Origin: Tipula vernalis
Lineage: Eukaryota > Arthropoda > Insecta > Diptera > Tipulidae
NCBI GenBank assembly: GCA_958295665.1
Contig: OY282559.1
Coordinates: forward strand, 128,129,605-128,193,604
Length of the DNA: 64,000 nucleotides
Direction: 5' to 3'
This document shows, piece after piece, positions 10,402-21,000 of this stretch. The notes beneath the pieces are model-generated. The model searched no databases. It worked only from the letters and a program-made list of their open reading frames with translations, and was not told the DNA's origin. Each line of letters begins with the position of its first letter. Position 1 is the first letter of the stretch. The position numbers and the translations under genes are program-made.

Positions 10402-13085
10402 CTAGAGTGTTATGTCTAGAGATAGATTGGATTGATGTGACTTGTCAATAGCTATCGCAGGAAAAAAATTGAGTTCAAGTTTCTCGTGGGAAATCTCGGA
10501 AAATTCGATTTTCCAAAAATTATTAGAAAATTTGTATAAAATCAGCCTTTAAAGTGTTATGTCTGGAGATGAATTGCATTGATGTGATTTATCAATAGCT
10601 ATCGCAGAAACAAAAATCAGTACAAGTTTCCCGTGGGAAATCTGGGAAAATTCAAACAAGTTTCCAGCCGAAAGTAAGAAATGGATGAATAAAATCAGCC
10701 TCTGAAGTGTTATGTCTGGAGATGGATTAGATTGATGTGACTAATTTGATGCAAAAAAAATTCAGTTCAAGTTTCCCGTGGGAAATCTCGGAAAATTCGA
10801 TTTTCCAAAAATTATTAGAAAATTTGTATAAAATCAGCCTCTAGAGTGTTATATCTGGAGATGGATTCAATTGATATAATTACTCAATAGCTATTGCAGG
10901 AAAAAAATTCAGTTCAAGTTTCCCGTGGGAAATCTCAGAAAATTCGATTTTCCAAAAATTATTAGAAAATTTGTATAAAATCAGCCTCTAGAGTGTTATG
11001 TCTGGAGATGGATTCAATTGATGTGATTACTCAATAGCTATCGCAGGAAACCAATTCAGTTCAAGTTTGCCGTGGGAAATCTTGGAAAATTCGATTTTCC
11101 AAAAATTATTAGAAAATTGGTATAAAATCAGCCTTTAAAGTGTTATATCTGGAGATGGATTGCATTTATGTGATTTATCAATAGCTATCGCAGGAAAAAA
11201 ATCAGTAAAAGTTTTCCGTGGGAAATCTCAGAAAATTAGATTTTCCAAAAATTATTAGAAAATTTGTATAAAATCAGCCTTTAAAGTGTTATGTCTGGAG
11301 ATGAATTGCATTGATGTGATTTATCAATAGCTATCGCAGGAAAAAGAATCAGTACAAGTTTCCCGTGGCAAATTTCGGAAAATTCAAAAAAGTTTACAGC
11401 CGAAGGTAAGAAATGGATAAATAAAATCAGCCTGTAGAGTGTTATGTCTGGAGATGGATTGGATTGATGTGACTTGTCAATAGCTATCGCAGAAAAATAA
11501 TTCAGTTCAAGTTTCCCGAGGGAAATCTCGGGAAATTCAAAAATTTTTACAGCCGAAAGTAAGTAATGGATGAATAAAAAAGCCTCTAGGGTGTTATGTC
11601 TGGAGATGGATTGCATTGATGTGACTTGCCAATAGCTATCGCAGAAAAAAATTCAGTTCAAGTTTCCCGTGGGAAATCTCGGAAAATTCGATTTTCCAAA
11701 AATTATTAGAAAATTTGTATAAAATCAGCCTCTAGAGTGTTATGTCTGGAGATGGATTGGATTGATGTGACTTGTCAATAGCAATCGCAAAAAAAAAATT
11801 CAGTTCAAGTTTCCCGTGGGAAATCTCGAAAAATTCGATTTTCCAAAAATTATTAGAAAATTTGTATAAAATCAGCCTCTAGAGTGTTATATCTGGAGAT
11901 GGATTCAATTGATGTAATTACTCAATAGCTATAATAGGAAAAAAATTCAGTTCAAGTTTCACGTGGGAAATCTCGGAAAACTCGATTTTCCAAAAATTAT
12001 TTGAAAATTTATATAAAATCACCCTCTAGAGTGTTATGTCTGGAGATGGATTTAATTGATGTGATTACTCAATAGCTATCGCAGAAAAAAAATTCAGTTC
12101 AAGTTTCCTGTGGGAAATCTCGGAAAATTCGATTTTCCAAAAATTATTAGAAAATTTGTATAAAATCAGCCATTAAAGTGTTATGTCTGGAGATGGATTC
12201 AATTGATGTGATTACTCAATAGATATTGCAGGAAAAAAATTCAGTTCAAATTTCCCGTGGGAAATCTCGGAAAATTCGATTTTCCAGAAATTATTAGAAA
12301 ATTTGTATAAAATCAGCCTTTAAAGTGTTATGTCTGGAGATAAATTGCATTGATGAGACTTGCCAATAGCTATCGCAGGAAGAAAATTCAGTTCAAGTTT
12401 CCCGTGGAAAATCTCAGAAAATTCAAAAAAGTTTCCAGCCGAAAGTAAGAAATGGATGAATAAAATCAGCCTCTAGAGTGTTATGTCTGGAGATGGATTG
12501 GATTGATGTGACTTGTCAATAGCTATCGCAGAAAAAAAATCAGCTCAAGTTTTCCATGGGAAATCTCGGAAAATTCAATTTTCCAAAAATTATTAGAAAA
12601 TTGGTATAAAATCAGCTATTAAAGTGTTATGTCTGGAGATGGATTCAATTGATGTGATTACTCAATAGATTTTGCAGGAAAAAAATTCAGTTCAAATTTC
12701 CCGTGGGAAATCTCGGAAAATTCGATTTTCCAGAAATTATTAGAAAATTTGTATAAAATCAGCCTTTAAAGTGTTATGTCTGGAGATGAATTGCATTGAT
12801 GAGACTTGCCAATAGCTATCGCAGGAAGAAAATTCAGTTCAAGTTTCAGGTGGAAAATCTCGGAAAATTCAAAAAAGTTTCCAGCCGAAAGTAAGAAATG
12901 GATGAATAAAATCAGCCTGTAGAGTGTTATGTCTTAAGATGGATTGGATTGATGAGAATTATCAATAGCTATTGCAGGAAAAAAATTCAGTTCAAGTTTC
13001 CCGTGGGAAATCTATGAAAATTCGATTTTCCAAAAATTATTAAAAAATTTGTATAAAATCAACCTCTAGAGTGTTATGTCTGGAG
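10402..13085 (+). repeat. Left-arm tandem array, ~147-bp units (about 18)
   Basis: The phrase gtgttatgtctggagatgga recurs at intervals of about 142-156 bp (near 10408, 10555, 10702, 10845, 10991 and onward to 13070). Each unit also has tcaatagctatcgcagg, ttcagttcaagtttcccgtg and gggaaatctcgg. Two unit types exist: one ends in ttccaaaaattattagaaaa, the other in gtttccagccgaaagtaaga plus aatggatgaataaaatcag. The second type carries the cagccgaaagt motif of the element ends. Confidence 0.92.
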
Positions 13086-16000
13086 TTCGATTAAATTTTT
13101 TTCCTGTTATAGCTATTGAGTAATCACATCAATTGAATCCATCTCCAGATATAACACTTTAAAGGCTGATTTTATACAAATTTTCTAATAATTTTTGGAA
13201 AATCGAATTTTCCGAGATTTCCCATGGGAAACTTGAACTGAATTTTTTTCCTGCGATAGCTATTGACAAGTCACATCAATCCAATCCATCTTCAGACATA
13301 ACACTCTAGAGGCTGATTTTATTCATCCATTTCTTACTTTCGGCTGGAAACTTTTTTGAATTTTCCGAGATTTTCCACCTGAAACTTGAACTGAATTTTC
13401 TTTCTGCGATAGCTATTGGCAAGTCTCATCAATGCAATTCATCTCCAGACATAACACTTTAAGGGCTGATTTTATACAAATTTTCTAATAATTTTTGAAA
13501 AATCGAATTTTCCGAGATTTCCCACGGAAAATTTGAACTGAATTTTTTTCCTGCAATATCTATTGAGTGATCACATCAATTGAATCCTTCTCCAGACATA
13601 ACACTCTAAAGGCTGATTTTATACAAATTTTCTAATAATTTTTGGAAAATCGAATTTTCCGAGATTTCCCACGGGAAACTTGAACTGAATTTTTTTCCAG
13701 CGATAGCTATTGAGTAATCACATCAAATAAATCCATCTCCAGACATAACACTCTAGCAGCTGATTTTATACAAATTTTCTAATAATTTTTGGAAAATCGA
13801 ATTTTCCGAGATTTCCCACAGGAAACTTGAACTGAATTTTTTTCCTGCAATAGCTATTGACAAGTCACATCAATCCAATCCATCTCCAGACATAACACTC
13901 TAGAGGCTGATTTTATTCATCCATTTCTTAATTTCGGCTGGAAACTTTTTTGAATTTTCCGAGATTTGCCACGGGAAACTTGAACTGAATTTTTTTCCTG
14001 CGATAGCTATTGGCAAGTCTCATCAATGCAATTCATCTCCAGACATAACACTCTTAAGGCTGATTTTATACAAATTTTCTAATAATTTCTGGAAAATCGA
14101 ATTTTCCGAGATTTCCCACGGGAAATTTGAACTGAATTTTCTTCCTGCAATAGCTATTGAGTAATCACATCAATCTAATCCATCTCCAGACATAACACTC
14201 TAGAGGCTGATTTTATACAAATTTTCTAATAATTTTTGAAAAATTGAATTTTCCGAGATTTCCCGCAAGAAACATGAACTGAATTTTTTTCCTGCGATAG
14301 CTATTGACAATTCACATCAATGCAATCCATCTACAAACATAACACTCTAGAGGCTTATTTTATTCATCCATTTCTTACTTTCGGCTGGAAATTTTTTTGA
14401 ATTTTCCGAGATTTCCCACTGGAGACCTAAACTCAATTTTTTTCCTGCGATAGCTATAAACCATTCACATCAATCGAATTCATCTCCAGACATAACACTC
14501 TAGAGGCTGATTTTATTCATCCATATCTTACTTTCGGCTGGAAACTTTTTCGAATTTTCCGAGATTTGCCACGGGAAACTTGTACTGATTCTTTTTCCTG
14601 CGATAGCTATTGATAAATCACATCAATGCAATTCATCTCCAGACATAACACTTTAAAGGCTGATTTTATACAAATTTTCTAATAATTTTTGGAAAATCGA
14701 ATTTTCCGAGATTTCCCACGAAAAAATTGAACTGAATTTTTTTCCTGCGATAGCTATTGACAAGTCACATCAATTGGATCTATCTCCAGACATAACACTC
14801 TAGAGGCTGATTTTATTCATCCATTTCTTACTTTCGGCTGGAAACTTTTTTGAATTTTCCGAGATTTCCCACGGGAATCTTGTACTGATTTTTTTTCTGC
14901 GATAGCTATTGATAAATCACATCAATGCAATTCATCTCCAGACATAACACTCTAAAGGCTGATTTTATACAAATTTTCTAATAATTTTTGGAAAATCGAA
15001 TTTTCCGAGATTTCCCACGGGAAACTTGAACTGAATTTTTTTCCAGCAATAGCTATTGAGTAATCACATCAATTGAATCTATCTCCAGACATAATACTCT
15101 AGAGGCTGATTTTATACAAATTTTCAAATAATTTTTGAAAAATCGAATTTTCCGAGATTTCCCACAGGAAACTTGAACTGAATTTGTTTCCTGCAATAGC
15201 TATTGAGTAATCACATCAATTGGATCTATCTCCAGATATAACACTCTAGAGGCTGATTTTATACAAATTTCTAATAATTTTTCGAAAATCGAATTTTCCG
15301 AGATTTCCCACGGGAAACTTGAACTGAATTTTTTTCCTGCAATAGCTATAAAGTAATCACATCAATTGGATCTATCTCCAACCATAACACTTTAAATGCT
15401 GATTTTATACAAATTTTCTAATAATTTTTGAAAAATCGAATTTTCCGTGATTTCCCACGAAAAAATTGAACTGAATTTTTTTCCTGCGATAGCTATTGAC
15501 AAGTCACATCAATCTAATCCATCTCCAGACATAACACTCTAGAGGCTGATTTTATTCATCCATTTCTTATTTTCGGCTGGAAACTTTTTTGAATTTTCCG
15601 AGATTTCCCACGGGAATCTTGTACTGATTTTTTTTCTGCGATAGCTATTGATAAATCACATCAATGCAATTCATCTCCAGACATAACACTCTAAAGGCTG
15701 ATTTTATACAAATTTTCTAATAATTTTTGGAAAATCGAATTTTCCGAGATTTCCCACGGGAAACTTGAACTGAATTTTTTTCCTGCAATAGCTATTGAGT
15801 AATCACATCAATTGAATCTATCTCCAGACATAACACTCTAGAGGCTGATTTTATACAAATTTTCAAATAATTTTTGAAAAATCGAATTTTCCGAGATTTC
15901 CCACAGGAAACTTGAACTGAATTTTTTTCCTGCGATAGCTATTGATAATTCTCATCAATCCAATCCATCTGCATACATAACACTCTAGAGGTTGATTTTA

Positions 16001-16240
16001 TTCATCCATTCCTTACTTTCGGCTGGAAACTTTTTTGAATTTTCCGAGATTTCCCACGGGAAACTTGTACTGATTTTTTTTCCTGCGACAGCTATTGATA
16101 AATCATATCAATGCAATTCATCTCCAGACATAACACTTTAAGGGCTGATTTTATACATATTTTCTAATAATTTTTGGAAAATCGAATTTTCCGAGATTTC
16201 CCACGGGAAACTTGAACAGAATTTATTAATTCGACAGCTA
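13086..16240 (-). repeat. Right-arm tandem array, inverted units (about 21)
   Basis: The inverse phrases ccatctccagacataacact and cctgcgatagctattga recur at about 148-bp spacing from 13110 to 16130. Both unit types of the left arm are present in inverted form, the aatttttggaaaatcg type and the ttactttcggctggaaac type. The turn-round is at about 13090, where a left unit breaks off in ctggagttcgattaaa and an inverted unit starts. Confidence 0.92.
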
Positions 16241-16603
16241 TTGACAAATCACATAAAAACGATTCAGCTTTAGATATATACTCTAGAGGCTGATTTCATT
16301 CCAATTTTGTATATTCTTCTGATTTTCCGATATTTTCTATGAAGCAAAGTTTTACACGTAAATTTATTTACAAAAATTTATATTTATAGATTTCTATGTA
16401 TCCTATTTATTTTCGGCTAATAACTACCAAATTTTATTTTCGGCTTGAATGTTATATCATAATCTGCATTATCGACTTTTAATTTTCGGCTGGGATTAGG
16501 CAATCTGCATTACCATTTTTTTTTTTACTTTCGTCTGGACTAACACAATCTGCATTATCGACTTTTCACTTTCGGCTGACAACTTTCGGCTAACTTTAAC
16601 AGT
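16241..16603 (-). repeat. Right terminal arm with repeated cagccgaaagt motifs
   Basis: About 360 bp outside the tandem units, with at least six inverse copies of cagccgaaa(g/a)t and three of aatctgcattatcgac. The same arrangement is found in forward orientation at 36283-36620, so this is the full terminal arm; the left arm at 10303-10400 is a shortened version. Such short subterminal repeats are typical of transposase-binding regions, which is inference here. Confidence 0.8.
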
Positions 16604-16614
16604 ATCATTTAGTG
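16604..16614. repeat. Right target-site duplication of Foldback element
   Basis: Direct copy of atcatttagtg found at 10292-10302, immediately outside the right terminus. Confidence 0.8.
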
Positions 16615-16633
16615 GATAAAAAAAATTCAATAA

Positions 16634-16948
16634 TTGAGCAGATCTGAACAGACTAATTTACACGCACCAGACCTGGTCCTTACACTATGTAAGGATGTTA
16701 CTGATGATGATCTCATGATGTATATCAAAAACCAATTTGAAGTTTACAAATCCGTGTTATATTGGATTCGACGTAATGATGATCGCGATTATGTATCATT
16801 TAAAATCGGTATTCCTGTAAGCATATTTGACCAAATGCTGGACACATCGGCGTGGCCTCCTGGAGTTTTGATTAAAGAATATTTAAATTCACATCGGAAA
16901 TTAATAAATAATATTTTTTTAGTCCCATGCTCATCTCTAATGGAGTGA
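16634..16948 (+). pseudogene. Jockey-like LINE ORF1, C-terminal half
   Basis: The 104-residue frame contains DVTDDDLMMYIKNQFEVYK, then YVSFKIGIPVSIFDQMLD and WPPGVLIKEYLN. This is the pattern of the C-terminal domain of Jockey-group ORF1 (Gag-like) proteins, which bind element RNA: an RRM-like fold followed by SFK-G-P...F...LD..-WP-GV-V-EF. The start shown is only the first ATG; the true N-terminal part with the upstream half of the RRM-like domain is missing, and the Foldback element ends 31 bp upstream. No CCHC knuckles are seen. Endonuclease sequence of the same LINE follows directly, as expected for ORF1-ORF2 order. Confidence 0.75.
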
Positions 16949-17505
16949 TGAGTTTGGAAGTTGAATTCTTTAGCACAACATTTTCTAAATTTTTATCGTC
17001 GCTTGTTTTCCTATGTACGTGTTATGTGAGACTTCGTTTCATTCAGGAGTTTTAAGTTCCGCAATTTTTACGGATAATTATGTAACACACAGATTTGACC
17101 GATCAACTCTAACTAGTGCTAAATCTTGTGGTTGTGGTGTGCTGGTCGCTGTGCCCGAATTAAAACATTGAATTTCTTGCGTTGAGGTTGTCATGGATTG
17201 TTAAATCATTTTATATTTATATGTGGCATACTTTCCACCTCATAGTGCTAACGAGATTTATAATTTACACTGTGATAACATTCACCCTGTTGCGGATTGT
17301 AATATGAATGACATATAGTTTGTGTTTTAGGAGTTTTCAATACTCCTAGCATAATAAGGCGCACCGATGATGATAATCCGGCTCACGTCTTCCCGACCAA
17401 TATTTTTAATGGTGATGAATACATTTTTATTGACTCTATATCATCGCTAAATTTTCATCAAATTTGTAAAGTCACTAATTTAAATGGCCTGGTTCTTACG
17501 TGTGG
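16949..17505 (+). pseudogene. Jockey-like LINE ORF2 endonuclease domain, broken
   Basis: Three-frame reading gives THRFDRSTLTSAKSCGCGVL and VAVPEL (the R-DR....GGGVL pattern), then VAYFPPHSANEIYNLHCDN, and later IFIDSISSLNFHQICKVTNL with NG. These are successive motifs of the apurinic-type endonuclease of Jockey/CR1-group LINEs, whose product nicks target DNA. Stops (after ELKH and elsewhere) and frame changes make it non-functional, and the SDH catalytic end is absent because a BEL/Pao sequence begins after LNGLVLT. The rest of ORF2 resumes at about 23.17 kb, so the BEL element splits one LINE. Confidence 0.75.
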
Positions 17506-18074
17506 ACAAGGCTATTGCATGTCTCAACGATAACACAGCTGTAGAGGAGCTGTATATACAACTAGAGCTACTCGAGAAAGGTTATATACAGTTCAAAGAG
17601 TATGACGAGGACATCATTGCCATCGATGACACGTTGTCCGAGATTGACGCAATCGAACAACGGTACACCAAAGCAAAAGCAGCATTGCGAAAAGCAATTC
17701 ACGGCCGCAATCCAATGATTACTGCAGTTCAAACGCAGCTAGACCACACTATGCGAGCTTTCACGACGCAGCAAAAAGAAATGCTTGACACAATGCGAGA
17801 CCAGAGCTTCTCCCTAATCCCAAAGAACGATATTAAATTGCCAAGGATCCAAATCCCGTTTTTTACTGGGAAATATAACGAATTCCCATCGTTCAAAAAT
17901 CTGTTTTCGTCATCCGTGCACAACAATGCAACACTTACGAACGTCCACAAATTCCAATATTTGAAGGGACTGCTACGTGATGATGCGGCGAACTTACTCC
18001 GTCATATACCAGTCACCGAGGCTATAGCCAGTAAATTACTTAGAGGCATGGGAGAAACTCTGCACGCGATATGA
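17484..18074 (+). pseudogene. BEL/Pao Gag N-terminal part, frameshifted
   Basis: The 196-codon frame starts in LINE sequence; BEL residues begin at about RVDKAIACLNDN (17498). Typical BEL/Pao Gag features follow: a coiled region with LELLEKGY and FKEYDEDI, LPRIQIPFFTGKYNEFPSFK, and HKFQYLKGLLRDDAANLLRH. Near 18030-18040 the reading must move to the next frame, where VNYLEAWEKLCTRYDNQGL continues the Gag. In this frame the ORF ends with an aberrant LRGMGETLHAI tail. BEL elements normally have one continuous Gag-Pol frame, so a single-base change is the simplest explanation. The ordinary Gag N-terminus, leader and 5' LTR are missing. Confidence 0.8.
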
Positions 18075-18087
18075 CAACCAAGGTCTA

Positions 18088-21000
18088 GTGATTACATCGT
18101 TAATAAAGCAGTTCACGAGCCAATCACCAGTGACCACAGATTGTGCTATATCGCTTCGTAGAATATGCGACACGTCTGATGAGATCATCAGAGGGTTGAA
18201 GGCGTTGGGAGAACGAGCAGAGAAAAGAGACCCGTGGCTCATCTACATTATTCTGCACAAGCTGGATGAAGTAACACGACGACAATGGGCTATTAAAAGC
18301 ATCGACACGGAATATCCAACATTTAAGGCGTTTCTATCGTTCATTGTTAAGAGATGTGCTGCTTTAGAGGTGTGTGAGCCTGTCCAACAAAAACGAATCC
18401 CATCGAAGGCATTGGCAAGAACTTACCACGCACAAGCGACGGATGCACCTTCACCAACCAACGGTGCTACACAACCATGCATCAACTGCGAAGACATTCA
18501 TAAACTCCACGAATGCGCTCAATACAACAAGCTCAGTTTAGAACAAAAACGGGAATTTGTGGCTCGCGCTCGAATTTGCTTCAACTGCCTTTTTAAAGGC
18601 CATATATCTAGCAACTGTCCGTCGAGAAGGCGATGTTTTATATGTCACAGAAAGCATCACACTTCTCTCCATCCACCACAAGAACCCAACGTGAACTTAA
18701 CCCTAGAGAAAAATGAGTCCACAGAATCGAAAAGCCAAATTGAAGTTGAAACGTTAGCCCCAACAACGCATACGGCGGTGATTGCAAAATACTCATTGTT
18801 GCCGACGGCCTTGGTAAATGTTAAAGACGCATTTGGAAATAATCATTGCTGCAGGGTATTGCTAGACTCTGGATCGGGTGCTTCCCTAATCACGCAATCC
18901 TGCATCAATAAATTGCAACTAGCTCGCCACAACTGCCGGATTCCAATCACTGGCATAGCTTCGAATGCAACAACGAAGGGTCGGACAGCGCTTACCGTCA
19001 CATCGCGAGTAGACGCTGATTTCGTTATAGAGGTACATGTATTCATTTTGGACAAGTTAACATCAAAGTTGCCGCGATTGAATACTGAAGTCCTTAATAA
19101 CTGGAAGGAATTAAAATCACTACAAATCGCCGACCCTCTTAATCAGCTGTGTCGCGATATCGATATCATTCTGGGGGCAAATCACTTCTTTAAAATTCTA
19201 CGACAAGGGCAAATCACAGGATCCAACGGCCTCATCGCGCAAAATTCAGCATTAGGATGGATTATTTCAGGAGGTGAGACGAAAGGCAACCAGCGCGTGG
19301 CATTGCAACTTGAATTCAACATCGATAAAACGCTACGCAAGTTTTGGGAGCTAGAAGAACTGCCAGCCAAAGCAATATTAACTCCTGAGCAAAAATACTG
19401 TGAGGAATTGTTTATAACTACTCACACCAGGGATGCTTCGGGTTGGTTTGTTGTAAGACTCCCCTTTGCAAAAGATGAGAAACGACTAGGAAGCTCGCTT
19501 CAACAGGCCACCTCGCGATTCAAATCCATTGAATCAAAGCTTCAACGTCAGGCAGATCTACGAATCGCATACAAATTATTCATGGACGAATACCAGACGC
19601 TCAATCATATGTCGGAATTCCAGCCTGAAAACCTCGATTTCATCGCTGAGCACTGCTACTTGCCACACCATCCAGTCATCAGGCCAGACAGTACAACCAC
19701 AAAGGTGCGTGTGGTTTTCGATGGTTCAGCAGCTACATCCTCTTCGATCTCGCTAAATTCCAAACTTTTAGTAGGTCCAACGGTGCAACCTGAATTAATT
19801 AACATTCTGCTGCGATTTCGCTTACACCCAATAGCATTGACGGCAGACGTCGAACGCATGTATCGCCAGATTCGAGTCGACCCACGCGATTGTGATTACC
19901 AACGGATTGTGTGGCGTGATAGCCCTACTACACAATTGAGACATTTCCGTCTGCTAACCGTCACGTATGGCACATCAGCTGCCCCTTTCTTAGCAACACG
20001 AGCTCTCCAACAGTTGGGATTTGAATCAAAAACCGAATATCCTCAGGCATCTAATGCGATACTACATGATTTTTACGTGGATGACCTTCTGAGTGGAGGA
20101 GTCGACGTGCCATCAACACTAGTATTAGCCAACAACATAATACACATTCTTAGCACTGCGGGCTTTCCATTACATAAATTTGCCTCCAACTCTCAAGAGT
20201 TGGTCTCGTCGTTAGCCAAAACTCACCAAGGTACGAGGGCATCAGTAGTAAGTCTGGATGGACCAAGCGAACATAAAATCTTGGGCCTACACTGGGATAC
20301 AAAAGCGGACACATTTACGTTCCAAATAAATTGGTTATCAGAATCAACCACTCACACAAAACGAAGCCTGCTATCTGAAGCATCCCGTCTATACGATCCT
20401 TTAGGTTGGCTTAGCCCAGCAATCATTCCGGTAAAATCGTTATTCCAACAATTGTGGCTGTTGCACCTTGGATGGGATGATCCACTCCCACGTTCAACAA
20501 TACATGCCTGGTCAAGCATCCGAAACGACTTCAAGCAGTTGGAAACCATTATCATTCCTCGTTTAATACATATCACGGCAACTTCGAGTGAACTTCATGG
20601 CTTCGCTGATGCAAGCTCTACTGCCTATGCCGCTGTACTGTACTGCAGAATAGTAGATGAATGTGGGAATGTACACATCCGCCTCATTGCCGCAAAAACA
20701 AGAGTGGCACCGATCAAGGCGATTTCCATTCCTCGACTGGAGCTATGCGGTGCCTTGCTACTAGCTACATTAATTAAAACCGTCATCGAGTCCATGAAAC
20801 TGCAATCTGTTCCGGTATACTCGTGGACAGATTCAGAGATTGTTTTGCATTGGCTGTCCCAACACCCATCCAGATGGAAGGTTTATATTTCAAACAGAAC
20901 CACACAAATAATGGAACGGATGCCAACAACAAAATGGAATCATGTAGCATCCTCAGATAATCCAGCTGATGTTGCTTCTCGTGGGTGTTCTTCAAGTGAT

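Larger units (their letters stand above)
10303..16603. mobile_element. Giant palindromic Foldback-like element, 6.3 kb
   Basis: The left end reads accctgttaaagttagccga and the right end is its inverse, cggctaactttaacagt. Inside each end are several copies of cagccgaaagt and tcgataatgcagatt, then a long tandem array of roughly 147-150 bp units. The units run forward to about 13085 and in reverse complement from there to about 16240, so the element is one near-perfect palindrome with almost no loop. Flanking 11-bp direct repeats support insertion as a unit. No transposase frame lies inside; open frames such as 11281-11616 are repeat translations. A partial relative is at 36283-37343 and a solo end at 1593. 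Foldback family assignment is by architecture only. Confidence 0.88.

Noticed and set aside
11281..11616. 111-codon open frame on the minus strand
   Set aside because: It is a translation of the foldback tandem repeat; the same peptide wording recurs (SHQ-NPSPDITL), following the DNA repeat.
10402..16240. Regularly spaced repeats resembling a CRISPR array
   Set aside because: Units of about 147 bp are contiguous, have no unique spacers, flip orientation midway and sit in a eukaryotic transposon context.
8343..16680. Idea that one LINE ORF1 is split by an 8.3-kb insertion between 8.34 and 16.68 kb
   Set aside because: ORF1-like sequence continues beyond 8342 after the stop, and both sites carry their own copy of the same ORF1 segment, so they are more likely separate copies.
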